Assembly (NCBI GenBank): GCA_036346355.1
Contig: CM070580.1
Coordinates: 21,691,374-21,755,373, forward strand
Origin: Rhipidocladum racemiflorum
Lineage: Eukaryota; Streptophyta; Magnoliopsida; Poales; Poaceae
DNA length: 64,000 nucleotides
Direction: 5' to 3'
Positions within the stretch are counted from its first letter, which is position 1; each line of letters opens with the position of its first letter. This document shows, piece after piece, positions 21,749 through 33,148 of this stretch. The notes under the pieces are model-generated. The model did not search any database and was not told the DNA's origin. It saw only the letters and a program-made list of their open reading frames with translations. The position numbers were made by a program, and so were the translations under genes.

Positions 21749-24014
21749 GGCCTTGTTTGGAAACAACAATCCCGGCCGAGATCCCTACCAAAACCCCGGG
21801 CGAAAGGCTCATGGGAAATTTTTTCCATGTACAGCGTTTGGGAACTTTGACCGGCGAGGTTTTCTACCCCAATCCACGCGAAATCCCCGGGGAAGAAAAC
21901 CACCCGTCGCCCCTCGTGAATTTTTCTCCCCACTTCATCTCGCGACGGCGCGACCTCCTCTCCATCAGCGCCGCCTCGCGCGACGGTGTGACCTCCTCTC
22001 CATCAGCGCGACCTCCTCTCCATTAGCGCCGACTCGTGCGACGGCGCGACCCCCTCTCCATCAGCGCGACCTCCTCACTCCATCAGCGCCAGATCTCAAG
22101 CTCTACGTCTCCATCACCGCTGTCAACTCAGTTAGTTCTATCGTCCTCTTGATCTATCATCCTCTATTCTGGACCCCAATCTATCATCCCCTTATCTATT
22201 GTCCTCAACCCAATCTCTCATCCTCTTGCTAGGTTTCGTCGATCCCAAGATTTGGACCTCTTTTCTTCGATCTGGTGCAGAGGTGGGGATTTGCTGTTCA
22301 TGGTGAGGTTTTGTGCTGAGATTTCATTTTATTCTCTCTTTCTCAGATCTGTTATACCTAGTTTCTTGAACCCGGTGCTGCATGTTTGTTCAATCCTACT
22401 TTTTGCTTGCTTGATCTTGTTTATCAACATACGATGAATGATTGTTTATCAGTATTGTTCTGCAAATAGTATTGGTCAAGGAAACATACTATCAAATTAT
22501 GTGGGATAAGCTATATGGTGATGCTGGTCTGGTGATAAAAACATAGTTATGAACTTTAGTAACACAATCTGCACTATGATGAAATAGTTAGGTCATTTTA
22601 ACAGCTGCGTATATTGTTTCTGTGATGAAGATATCGATATGGGTTCACAGTGGGATTCATATTGGTTTCATTGTTGATCTGAATAGCTTGAATGGTCCAT
22701 GATGAAGCACTTTGTATATAAGTGCTTGTAGCCTCCATTGGAGACTTAACTGAACTGTTGTGAGGATTGAAATATCCATTCTTCGCCACTGTTTGGGATC
22801 ACTTGCTTTGGACCTGATTAGTAGCTGTTAGTGCCATTTCTGCATGTTGATATTTGTTCAGTGGAAGACTGAAGTTATTTGATTCTGTGTTTTGCAATAC
22901 GTCGGTTTGGGGAGTTTAAGTGAACTGCGCTTTATGGTTAAGGCTCAAGTAATGAGTGTAATAGGATGAATGTTGGTTTATCAGTATTGTTTTGCATAGT
23001 TAACTTGTCCATAACATTTAGGAATTCCAAGATGTTTCAATATAGTTTTTCTTCCATGTCTGTCATTATGTCTTATGGATGATTAATGAACTAGTATTTT
23101 GTATCTAATATTCAAATCAAGATAGGTCATGTGAACATTGTTGTTGGTTCATTATTTTTATTCGTTATTTATAATAATGATTATTTAAGGAAAGATAATC
23201 ACAAGTAATAGTGGTTTAGAGTTGTGTCATCGATTAATTAGAAGCATTGATCCTGTATCGTCAACTGATGTATGGGATTGGAGCTGCTGTTTCCAAAACT
23301 TTTGCTGCGATGTTTTGTTTTCAGCTCAACTGATGTATCACGATGTGTTATGCAATTTAAGTAGTAATTGGCAATGATAGATGTGCAATCAGTAAGGCAT
23401 CTAATGTTATTCTATTAACAATTAGAAAGGCAATGAGTAGTAATTCGCAATTGTTTTATGTTAATGCCAACTCAAGCTATTTTTCATTTTTTATCCAATT
23501 GAAAAGACTCTCAACGACCTATGTTTTTCTTTATTGCAGTACTCCTCACGGAATTCTACCTTGTTGCTGTGGTTGAGGACCTACCTGCATCAATGCAAAC
23601 GTCATTTTTAGGCCACTCTTAGCAACTGGGGCTTAGGGCTTGCTTTATATGCTTTAGATTTTTGTTCGGATGCTGTTTCTAGTAAACTCGTTGAAGTCAT
23701 GGGATCCATATTTTACATGAGAGCAAATGTTTAATTGTTGGGACGTGATGTACTATTCATGTTTTACTTTTGATAACAAATGTTCAATTATTAAACTGTG
23801 ATGGACTCTGTGTGATTTGTTCTATTGTGTTGCTGTTTTATGAATTTGTAAAAAAAAATTGAACGGCCGGGATTTTTATCCCTATTCTTTCCAAATGGCA
23901 ACAGGGAATATTTTCCAAGAAGAAGTATTTCCCCTGAAATTCCATGTGTCTAACAAAATCCCCATAGGGGATTTACTTCCCTGGGATTACCCCCCTTTGC
24001 ATCCAAATAAGCCC
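21749..24014. mobile_element. PIF/Harbinger-type non-autonomous element, 2.27 kb, TAA duplication
   Basis: The left end GGCCTTGTTTGGAA and right end (outward) GGGCTTATTTGGAT are imperfect inverted repeats. TAA flanks both sides (21746-21748 and 24015-24017), the TWA target of this superfamily. The first 450 bases are gene-leader-like: GC-rich and with a tandem cgacctcctctccatcagcg repeat (about 21947-22087). The rest is AT-rich and intron-like. No transposase or ORF1 is visible. It may be an internal deletion derivative or carry a captured leader. Confidence 0.7.
21947..22087. repeat. Tandem repeats of about 20-45 bp in the PIF-type element
   Basis: Units built on cgacctcctctccatcagcg and cgcctcgcgcgacggtgtga or its variants are repeated four to five times with small changes. 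Confidence 0.7.
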
Positions 24015-24017
24015 TAA

Positions 24018-24601
24018 GAGAATTAAAATACATGGCCTGATCGAGATGGCTATCTTAACTTAATTTATCACATGGTAGGAGGACTGCCATTAAGCTATGA
24101 TACCAGTAGTACATAACTTATGGTGTTTGGGGGTGGCGTCCCGTCTTCTGTGGGAGAACTGAAAAACACAATATTGGAGAAAGTATTGTTGGAACTAATC
24201 TTGTAACGAAGTATTGTTGAAAAACACACCACCGTCGTCGTCAGCGACATCACACTGACTTTTTCGTAGCAGCCACACCACCACCTCCATAAACACAGTA
24301 TCCTACTGTTGTCTATGACCTTCACGATGCCATCTCGTCCGATGTCGTCGCTCCTCAACGCACCGAATGGCACCATCACTTCTCATGGTAGACATCAAGG
24401 CCCTCCTTGCCCCGTGTCGACCTTGCTTCACTGTGGTAGCAAGCGTGCCCTCCCGACACACCGGAACATGGCATCGCCACCTCACCATCACCATGAAAAT
24501 GGCCTCCCACGCCGTGGTTCATGGCCACCATGACACCATATCGCCGGTGTCACCGCTCCTTGGCGTAGCACCGCGACATAGCATCACCGCCTTCACCAGG
24601 T
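24018..24601 (-). other. Probable internal remnant of a copia-like element (minus strand)
   Basis: This lies directly downstream, on the minus strand, of a primer-binding-site-like sequence. The minus and plus strands have open frames of about 60-95 codons rich in His/Arg, without recognised gag or pol motifs. It may be part of a non-autonomous element. Confidence 0.3.
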
Positions 24602-25020
24602 TCTGATACCAATTGTTGGCCCAGACACTCCCAGAGAAACCTCACTCACGGTGTTATTTCCCACTCATGCACACGAACTCGAGAGAACAGAAACAAGACT
24701 TTGCCAGCGTTGCACTTGCCGTTTTCTTAGCTGTTATTCACTTCCTCTGTCAACAAACACAACGATTACATGGCTTATATAGCCCCATTCACATGCACAC
24801 AGCAGTAACAAATCTGCCCGAAGCTTACGCACGCTCGATCCACTCCTGCATGAAGCTACGAACATGCACGAAGCTCACGCGTATGAATCGATCTCTGAGC
24901 TGACTGCAATGTGCTCCACTAAATGTGCATGCAGCTAGCTTCTCGCTGACTCCACTAACCACTAGCTAATTAACTCCTACATGCATGCAACACACACACA
25001 CTACTCCACCTACATGACAC
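24602..25020 (-). mobile_element. LTR and tRNA-Met-type primer binding site of a copia-like element (minus strand)
   Basis: On the minus strand the LTR end ...ctgggccaaca (24614) is followed by attggtatcaga, the complement of the initiator-Met tRNA 3' end, the usual copia primer-binding site. A TATA box (tatataagcc, minus strand, about 24772-24784) lies inside the LTR. The distal LTR limit is approximate. No second LTR with the same sequence was found in the window. Confidence 0.6.
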
Positions 25021-25050
25021 ACATGCATTATTAATTACTTCATTACAAGA

Positions 25051-25284
25051 AGTATTTGTCAATTGTTTAGATTGATAGGGTAGATCATACATGATGATAT
25101 CACTAAGGTAAAAACTGAAAGGGAGCTCTTTTCCTTTAGAAAAAGAAAGGGAGCTCTTTTGGGATAAAGTATTTGTCAATTGTTTAGATTGATAGGGTAG
25201 ATCATACATGATGATATCACTAAGGTAAAAAATGAAAGGGAGCTCTTTTCCTTTAGAAAAAGAAAGGGAGCTCTTTTGGGAGAA
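25051..25284. repeat. Two tandem copies of a 117-bp unit
   Basis: The unit that begins agtatttgtcaattgtttag at 25051 starts again at 25168 and is nearly identical. Each unit itself contains two copies of aaagggagctctttt. It is a recent local duplication. Confidence 0.9.
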
Positions 25285-25300
25285 CTTCAATAAAATTGTA

Positions 25301-25568
25301 GCCTTTTTTTTACTACATTACAAAACGCACACCTATACCCACACACACCCATACACACGCACACGTAGATGCGTTCTTAGTACACATCTAATCTAATGTG
25401 GAGACCAGAGCCTCACGGAGCGCGGGCACACGCTTTAATCACTAAATGCATCCACATGTGCATGTAATTCCATTTAAGTCACCAGCTCAAACGAAAAATG
25501 AGCCACCAGCGTCCGAACCGGGGTTCGAACACTGGTGGGCAGCGTCGCTCCTAGACATGCTCGCTTCT
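25301..25568 (-). mobile_element. SINE with 13-bp target duplication
   Basis: It is flanked by a perfect 13-bp direct repeat caataaaattgta (25288-25300 and 25569-25581). On the minus strand it starts gagaagcgagcatgtctagg, with a B-box-like gtgttcgaaccccgg downstream and an A-rich tail (plus-strand ttttttt at 25304-25310). A gt-rich tract precedes the tail. It resembles the SINE at 19212 in layout but is a different sequence. Confidence 0.75.
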
Positions 25569-25581
25569 CAATAAAATTGTA

Positions 25582-28140
25582 TCCTACAATGGATATATTG
25601 GTTGAAAAACCATGACGATTGTCGTAAATCAATCACAATGCATCGATCAAACAAATAGAACAACTACGAGAATATACAGAATATAGGGAGGTAAACCCTC
25701 TTCTCTTTATTGATTGTAGATTGATCTTTTGTACATTGGGATGTTGTATTTATAGTAAAAAAATCCCACCAGGGGTGGTTTCGAATTCGCCTATACAAGT
25801 GATAGAGTCCAATCATATCTCAATACCCTCTCTTGAGTGAATATTGCGTCATGCATATGCCTCATCAAAAAACTCCTCTAAAAAACCAAGTGGAAAAAAT
25901 AGATGGAGAAAAGAGTACATTACATCCGCATATTGTATTGCACTTGTTGCCTCACTAAAACCTTGACATTAGAAAACTTCAGGAAAAAATCACTAAGGAA
26001 AAAGAGTATAAGTTATAATCTTATGGATTAGGGTAATATCTTCAGGAGAATACTAAATATATATATAGTTCAGGGATTTACTCCATCTGAACTATTCATC
26101 TTTTTAAATCGTTTCATTCCAATGCCACGAACACATCTTTGAAAACTAAATGTTGGCAAAAACTTAATGAATAAATCAGCCAAATTTTCACATAACTTAG
26201 TTTGCAGGATTTTCACCTCATCGTTCTTCTGGAGTTTGTGAGGATAAATTTTTTTTGAGGCAATATGCTTCATGATATTGCTCTTAACATAACCATTTAC
26301 ATTTGAGCAACACAAGCAACAGTATCTTCATAAATAATTGTGGGGGTATCAACAGTGTTAATGCCACATGACTTCTGGATATGGCTAATCATACATCTTA
26401 GCCAAACACATTCACATGAGGCTTCATATAATGCTATTATCTCTGAGTGATTGGTAGAGGTAACTACCAAGATCTACTTAAAAGGCTGTCAAGAAATGAT
26501 TATACCACTGTAGAGAAACACAAATTCAGTATGAGATTTGGCACTATGGGTATAAGACAGATAGCCAACATCCATATATCCCACCATGGTTGAGTCTTGG
26601 CCCTTCCGATAAAATGAGTCAAGATCGCGTGTACCTTGTATGTAGCTGAGTAAAGTCTTAGACACCAGCCCAATGCCGTCTAGTTGAGGCTGCATTGTGT
26701 CTAGCTAGCAAATTTACTGTGAATGCAATATCAGGCTTGGTGCAATTCACATGATACATAAGTGCTCCTATAGCGCTTAAGTATGGAACTTTAGGGCACA
26801 ACACTTCCTCATTTTCTATCCTTGGTCAAAATAGATCTATATCTACTTCAAGGGATCTTACTTTCATGGGGTCTTTAAAGTATGAGATTTATTCATATTG
26901 AATTTTTCCAATATCTTCTTCATATAGGTGAATTGGTGTACAAAGATTCTTTCTGAGAAATGCTCTAGCTATAAGCCTAAGCAATATTTGATTTTACATA
27001 AATCTTTTATCTCAAACTCCGTCGTAAGGTAATAACTTGCTTCTTTTATGTCCTCCATGGTTCTGATGATATTCATATCATTGACATAGACTGAGATGAT
27101 ACATAATTCATTATGGGATTTCTTTATAAACGCACAGAGGCAATTATCATTATTAGAGCAACCCTTCTTAGGAGAAACTCACTAAGTCGGTTGTACCACA
27201 TTCTTCCCGACTATTTTAATCCGTATAACGATCTCTGCAGTTTGACGTTATACATGTTGTAATTACTTTTTTCAGGATCTGGAATTTTAACTCCGTCAGG
27301 GACTCTCGTATAATATCTGTATCCAGTTATCCATATAAATGTGTGGTTACTACATTCATCATCAACATTATCAAGTTCATATTACCTGCCATTGATATTA
27401 AATGTTGGAACGACATTCCATTTATTACAGGAAAATAAGTTTCATTTTAATCGATGATGGGTGAACCCTTTTGCTATAAGCCTTGCTTTATATCTCATCA
27501 CCTGGTTATTTTCATTTCTATTCTGGATGAAAACCATTTAAATCATACAGTGAACACTTTACGAGTAGTTTGGGCAACATGGATGAAAACTTTCTTTTTA
27601 TTAAGCGAGCGCAATTTTTCCTCAATTGTTTATTTTCATTTTACCCAATCTAAACGCTTCTGGCACTCTGCAATGGACTTTGGTTCTAGATCTAGATCAA
27701 GAGATTCAACAATATTTGAGATAAAATATATGTCAATAATTGTAGTGTTCCTTTGATACAACTATCTTGAATCCACATAATTAGTGGATAATTTATAATT
27801 AATTTCTTCCACCTCGTGATTTCCCACAACGATGGAGTCTGAGTGTTCCAACTTCCCAACGTTAGATTCCATGAGCAAATATTCGTCAGGATTACCATCT
27901 TTAGGATGGCTTACTTTAAGGATTTTCTCAACATTAGATTGCACTTTTTCCACTATATTAGAGAGTAGTCTTGCTTGTTCGGTTCTTTGTTTTTGCGGAC
28001 GTCTCTATAGAATCGAGTTCCATGCACCCAGAGGTCTCCCCTTTTCTTATCATGAGGGATAAGTGTATTTGACGACGATTGCCTAAAGCCCATAATGATT
28101 ATAGCTTTTGAAAAGCCAGTCATAAATACAACCCACATAA
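25582..28140 (-). pseudogene. Decayed Ty1/copia pol fragments (RT and RNase H)
   Basis: Minus-strand pieces follow copia pol order. Near 28.1-28.0 kb there is an RT piece (SKAIIIMGFRQSSSN). At 27.95-27.76 kb there is the region before RT (VEKILKVSHP, DEYLLMES). At 27078-27089 the RT active-site region reads SVYVNDM, where copia RT has YVDD, so a catalytic Asp is Asn. At about 26.8 kb it reads PYLSAIGALMYHVNCT, followed by LDGIGLVSKTLLSYIQGTRD. RNase H ends at 26.1 kb with KLCENLADLFIKFLP. Stops and frameshifts interrupt every frame, so it is inactive. The 28.0-kb piece and the rest may come from two different copia elements. 25.6-26.05 kb may be LTR. Confidence 0.75.
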
Positions 28141-28189
28141 CGAAGAGACATATTAAATGTTTCGGTCAAAGTTGCTATTGACCACATAA

Positions 28190-28990
28190 ATAACTACCCG
28201 ACCTGAATTAGGTCGGACAAAAGCTAAGGCTTATCGGGTTGGGCTATGACATTTATTACCATGCCGACATAGATCTAAATTAGCCCGAGCAGGCTCTGGT
28301 CGGAGAAAAATCCTCTACGCAAGGATAACATGCAGAAGAAGCTCTCTCTTACATTGCAAAAGGTAATGTGCAGTCGTTGCAAGCCATGGATGTGGAGAAC
28401 TCATTTGATCTCGCCAACTACGTGCACCTCACCGCCGATGACTACTTGGAGGAAGAAGTAGGTACGTGCACCTTCTATTCCGAGTACATTTTAGAAGCAG
28501 AGGCATCCAAGCTGGCAGCATCATCCGGTCAGGATGAGACCACGTCAGGAGCACCAATTCCTAAGGACCAATCAGGAAACCAGAGTGACTTCGTGTCTGC
28601 CCCTATCTCAGAGGCAAAGAACCAAGGCACAAGCCCTATAGAAGTCAACAATGAATCAATTTATCAAAACAACAATGACTTCCATGAAAGTTTGTCTTCA
28701 GAGGATTTCCTTCGAAGTCTCAAACTTGATATACTCCATCATCGTCCTCCGATGACGGAATGTTCACCCCTGCACTCAAATCCGAAATTCGCATCTACAC
28801 GATTATGGAGGGTGCAGAGGAGCATTGAGCAAGATAAATCCTCCCAAGAGCAACACGAGGATCTCGTGGTTGCCAAGTAAAAGGTCGTGGAAGAGGCAAG
28901 ACACCTTTACCATGATAGCCACTCAGGAACCTCACGTAGGCTAGACCCGTTGGGAAGTTGCCCCCGATCGTCCCTTCTAGTAACGCCTCT
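28190..28990 (+). mobile_element. Left part of an old gypsy element (interrupted)
   Basis: By position and AT/GC style this stretch joins the decayed gypsy sequence that resumes at about 41.66 kb, if the younger insertions are removed. It holds the reading frame listed next. No LTR or primer-binding site was recognised at its left side. The link to the right part is inferred from the nesting, not from a direct match. Confidence 0.4.
28386..28880 (+). CDS. Unidentified 164-residue reading frame, probably transposon-derived
   Basis: The frame is open from ATG (MDVENSFDLANYVHL) to TAA without any interruption, while the neighbouring gypsy remains are full of stops. The protein is acidic at the start (TADDYLEEEVGTC), has a Ser/Gln/Asn-rich middle (SGQDETTSGAP, NNNDFHESLSSEDFL) and a basic end. 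No domain, signal peptide or membrane segment is visible. It may be the extra upstream frame that some Tat-like gypsy elements carry before gag. A host-gene exon is the alternative. It could not be recognised with confidence. Confidence 0.35.
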   Translation: MDVENSFDLANYVHLTADDYLEEEVGTCTFYSEYILEAEASKLAASSGQDETTSGAPIPKDQSGNQSDFVSAPISEAKNQGTSPIEVNNESIYQNNNDFHESLSSEDFLRSLKLDILHHRPPMTECSPLHSNPKFASTRLWRVQRSIEQDKSSQEQHEDLVVAK

Positions 28991-30505
28991 GAAAAGGTTA
29001 GAAGATTGCCTAGAGGGGGGGGGTGAATAGGCTAATTTTAAATTAAAACAATTTGTTGCAGCGGAAAAGGGACGGATATTCCGAGTTAATATCGGAACTT
29101 CCGAAATCTTCGGAACTTCCGTAATTACTTCGGACTATCCGATCAGCACTTGACAAAAGGAGTCAAGTAGAAAGAGCAATACGACAACTAGCTCTAGACA
29201 ACTAAAAATTGCACTAAAGAAAATCAATAAGATTAATCAAGCAGATAGAGACAAGAGAGAACACAATAGTTTGATTCCCGGAGTTCGGATCCTTGAGGGG
29301 ATCGTACGTCTCCGTTGAGGAGGCTCCAAAGAACCCGGGTCTTTTCCAACCCTTTCCTCCCAAACCTCGGTCACACTTGAGGCTTGGTTCCACTATTGGA
29401 TCCTTTCCTTTCGGAGGTGGAGCCGGCCTTCACAAACTTCTCACGGCGTCCCACAATCGTTGGGGGCTCATGAGCGACACCTAGCCGTCTAGGAGCCCTT
29501 CAACCTCCAAGAGAAATGAATGCACTTGAATCTCAATCTTGGAGAGGTTCTCTACTTTCTCAAGATGAATAACAACTTAGCCCTTGACTTTCAATCACAC
29601 TTGACAAACTCTCACTCACTAAATGATCCTTAAGATCAAGGAAGAGAGAAAGCTCAAAGTATGCTCTAGAGAATATTCAAGGAGCTCAAGTATTCAGCCA
29701 AGGCAAGAGTGTAACCAAACAAAGGTGGAGATGGGGGGTATATATAGTTTTGGTTCAAAACTAGCCGTTACTCCCGCACACAGCCCCACATCGGAACTTC
29801 CGAACCAAACTTCGGAACTTCCGAAGAGTGCAAACTACCAGAACTTGGAAAGCTTGCAACGGTCGAAAAACTACGGACATCGGAATGTCCGATAACAACT
29901 TCGGAACATCCGATGTCACCCTGAGAGGGAACCAAGATAAACAACACTAAGTCCTCATCGGAATGTCCGAAAATAGACATCGGAATATCCGAACAAAACA
30001 GAGAGTTCCCAAACAGGGAAAACAACCACTTCGGAACTTCCGAAAAAGCAACTTCGGAACTTCCGAACTAGACAGAGAGCACCCTAAAACAGGACAGAAC
30101 ACATCGAAACATCCGATACCTACAATCGGAACATCCGAAGCTAACAGAGAGCTCCCAAGCTAAAGACCAATAGGTATCGGAACATCCGAACAAGAAAATC
30201 GGAATATCCGACCCTAAAAGAACACAACGGACTAAAGCACAACAATACTTCGGAACTTCTGAAACATCGGAATGTCCGATACTACATCGGAACATCCGAC
30301 TTGAACTAAAACACAAACTTCATTCCGAAGCGAGAGAGGATACAACTAACTTTGAGAGACTCGACTAAATTCATCTTGAGTGAGGAGACCATCTCTAAGT
30401 CAATTTCAAAGCATCCCTCTTAATAGTACGGCAAACCTATGACTTCAACAAAGCGAAGATTACAATCGGAGATGCCGTTTTTCTTACTCTACGAGCTTGA
30501 GGATA
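28991..30505 (+). mobile_element. Unclassified grass repeat with palindromic subrepeats, left part
   Basis: It begins around agaagattgcctagaggggg then gggtgaataggc, and its right end (gggggcctagatgcact) lies at about 41655 after the younger gypsy insertion. I believe this start/end pair is widespread in grasses, but I cannot assign a superfamily. From about 29085 to 30305 it is filled with 13-15-base near-palindromes (tcggaacttccga, tcggaatgtccga, tcggaacatccga). It has no convincing protein. It was interrupted by the 11-kb gypsy element exactly at CCCAA (30506-30510). Confidence 0.5.
29085..30305. repeat. Array of TCGGAAnnTCCGA near-palindromes
   Basis: More than twenty units of the pattern tcggaa-(ct/tg/ca/ta)-tccga occur, often in pairs separated by 10-20 bases and in blocks separated by unique-looking DNA. 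Variation is confined mostly to the two or three central bases. Each unit is a perfect or almost perfect palindrome. Confidence 0.85.
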
Positions 30506-30510
30506 CCCAA

Positions 30511-31409
30511 TGTCGGCGTATTCAACACCAAGGTACCCGCTCCCCCGCGCTAAAAAAGGAATCAAGTGGCAGCCAGGGCGTGTTTGGGCCCACTACCACG
30601 GCAAGAGAAAAACCCATACGGTGGTCGCCCAATGACACGCGTGGCGTCTGAGCCAGGCGGGGCAACAATAAGGTGGTCGGCCCAGCGGACCGCGTGGCGT
30701 CTGAGCCAGCCGGGCGACCAACAAGGTGGTCGCCCAGCCGACAGGTGGCGTACGGCCAGGCTGCTGGGCGTCCAGCAAGGTGGTCGCCCAGCGGACACGT
30801 GGCGTCTGAGCCAGGCCGCGCACCATCCCGAGATAGTCCTGTCGAGATCGTGACATTAAATGCGAATCGTGCGCATTGAATGTGGAAGCATGGAAGTTGC
30901 GGCGTGGCGGCGCACCTTCCCCAGCGCATCATGGCTTTGGGAGACGTCAAGATCGCACCACACCCCGTGACGAACGGGCGGCGTTGAGTGGACATGGGGC
31001 CCAAGGCGAGATTGTGACAGATGCCAGACATTAATGTGACTTAAGAATAGTGTGACGCGCATTAAATACGCCCGTAGCGATGCAATGATGATGGTAGCGA
31101 TGTAAGCCTCCCATGCGCCCCGTCGGCCAGTATAAAAGGGAGCCGGGTGCATGGGAGAGGGTTCGAAAGGCGTAAGATTTCCATCCTCTCTAGCAAGAGC
31201 GCAAGTAATACCAAGAAAGCGGGACTAGGGCTATTACTCTTGGAGGGCCTGAACACAGGTAAAAAACTTTTTGCGTCCTCCCGTTAGCCTGAGCCTCCCG
31301 GTGTCCCGATCGTCACCGTCTTCCCTTCCGAGGCGATTGCCCCGAAAGCCCCCCGTCGGAACCTCATAAGCACCCGTCTCGGAGGTGCCTGTTGGCTACT
31401 ACGCCGACA
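30511..31409 (+). repeat. 5' LTR of gypsy element 1
   Basis: 899 bp, TG...CA. The TATA box is tataaaag at 31131-31138. The U3 part (about 30620-30820) has four tandem units of about 40-55 bp built on aaggtggtcgcccagcggac and acacgtggcgtctgagccag. Only one unit (30796-30803) keeps a perfect CACGTGGC here. Confidence 0.92.
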
Positions 31410-31410
31410 G

Positions 31411-31428
31411 TGGCGCGCCAGGTAGGGG
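31411..31428 (+). other. Primer-binding site of gypsy element 1
   Basis: TGGCGCGCCAGGTAGGGG follows the 5' LTR after one base. A TGG start next to the LTR is standard for priming by a tRNA 3' end. The particular tRNA was not identified. Confidence 0.75.
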
Positions 31429-31502
31429 CTATTGGTGGTTAGATTGCCTACTCTTTTTCACTCTCAGTTCGGGGCTCAGCAGGAGTAGGGGCGCTTGTCT
31501 GC

Positions 31503-33141
31503 ATGGCGGAATCGCATTCCAAGCGCAGCAATCCGCCCGAGGTAAGGGGCGCCCGTAGCCGGTCCCGATGTTCGGAGAGGGGGCCGGGCCACCCGGGCCC
31601 CTCCGCCGCGGGAGCGGCGCACTTGGCTCCCACGCCTAAGGGTCAGCCTGTCCAACGGCGCTTGGCGCTGGGGGACGACACCCCCGCGCGAAGCCTTCAG
31701 GCGGCCCGGCTCCTCCTCGATCATCCTCCGGTAACCCTGGGGGACGACACCCCGGCCACTCCTTGGCTGCGGGATATCGTCCACCTGGTGGATGCTGCTC
31801 AGCAACAAGTTGAAGCGGCGACCCAGCCGGGGGCTTCCGGCATGAGGCGACAGGGAGCCCGCGCAACCGACGCGCCGGTTTCCAGCCGCCACACGACAAT
31901 TTCTCCCGGCACCAAGGGCCGGGACAGGGGGAAGGGAGTCCAGGTTGCAACCCCCTCTGTAACGGGGGGATGGGCACGTGACTCCGCTTCTTCCCGCGGT
32001 CCCCCCGAGTCCAGGGGGAACCGCGAAGACCTTCGATCGCGCCTTGACGAGAGGCAACGTCAGCGTGACAGTGACCTGCGTCCTGCCCTCCGCGAGCGCC
32101 GCGGGGGTGCAAGACGGGGGGCTCCTCCCTCGGACTCTGGCGAGAGCGCAGGGTCGCACTCCTCATCCTCTCCTCAGGATCGAGGGGCTGGCGAACGACG
32201 CTGCTCCCCCTATAACGTCGGATGCCAGGCGTTCTCTCTCCGCCTTCGGCAAGCTGCATGGCCGGAGAGGTTCCGCCCCGCCTCCTTCGAGAAGTATGAT
32301 TGTTCCACCAACCGGAGGAGTTCCTGCAGATCTACACCACGGTGGTGCGTCTGGCGGGAGGATCCGAGAAAGTAATGGCCAACTACCTCCCGACATCGCC
32401 GACGGGCTCGCCTGCCTTGGTCGCTTAACCTCCCGCGAGGCTCAGTACACTCGTGGGAGGAGGCATCTTGACATTTTTGTCGCCAACTTTCAGGGCTCTT
32501 ACGCTCAACCAGGCGTGGAGGACGATCTCCACGCTCTGGAGCGTAAAGAGGGGAGTCCCTCGAGAGAGTTCATCCGTGGTTCAGCCATCGCCCGCAACAC
32601 GATCCCCCGGATCTCAGAGCAGTCGGTGATTATTGCTTTCCGGAGGGGGGTCCGAGACCAGAAGATGCGGGAAAAGATGGCCACACGTGTCATCTCAACC
32701 ACGTCTGAGTTGTTCTCCCTGGCGCACAAGTGCGCCAGGGCGGCCGAAGCTCGGAAGTGCGCGACAAGACCTTCTGACTCCGGCGATGCTGGCGTCTCGA
32801 AGCCCTCCGACCGCAAGAAGAAAAAGAAAAAGCGGCGGGAGGCAACCGTTAGGGAGGTCTTGGTCGCTGAGCCGGAGCCCAAGTCTCGGCGTCATGATGA
32901 TCAGGACCAACGGGACGAGCGCCGGGGCCGGCGCGGCGACCGCAGGGACCGTCGCTCGCCCCGCCGCGAAAACGATGGTGGCAAGCCCTATTGCCCCATC
33001 CATCGGACAAGCGGACACGACTTGGAGGATCGCCAGGTTGTGTCCAAGTTGGTCGACAGCGGCTCAAGAAGCGCCGTGAGAAAGACCACGAAGACGAAGA
33101 CGACGAAGATGCGGCTCCGCTTAGCCTTCCAAAGAAAGTGA
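31503..33141 (+). pseudogene. gag of gypsy element 1 (frameshifted)
   Basis: The frame opens with MAESHSKRSNPPEVRG, a Pro/Arg-rich N terminus. The core, spread over two frames, has WPERFRPASFEKYD, then FVANFQGSYAQPGVEDDLHA, REFIRG, RNTIPRISEQSVIIAFRRG and ATRVISTTSELFSLAHKCAR, which follow the plant retrotransposon gag core (PF03732 type). A Lys-rich stretch and a C-x-x-H-type knuckle (YCPIHRTSGHDL) end it. A frame change occurs after about 32300. Gag forms the virus-like particle that packages the element RNA in the cytoplasm. The damage looks like one or a few single-base changes. Confidence 0.85.
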
Positions 33142-33148
33142 GCGCACG

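Noticed and set aside
29085..30305. CRISPR array
   Set aside because: Repeats are short palindromes with irregular spacing in a plant nuclear repeat, with no leader or cas genes.
31476..32259. Minus-strand frames of 207-227 codons over gag of element 1
   Set aside because: They are complements of the Pro/Arg-rich gag N terminus. No domain is visible and, unlike the region after integrase, no minus-strand promoter was seen.
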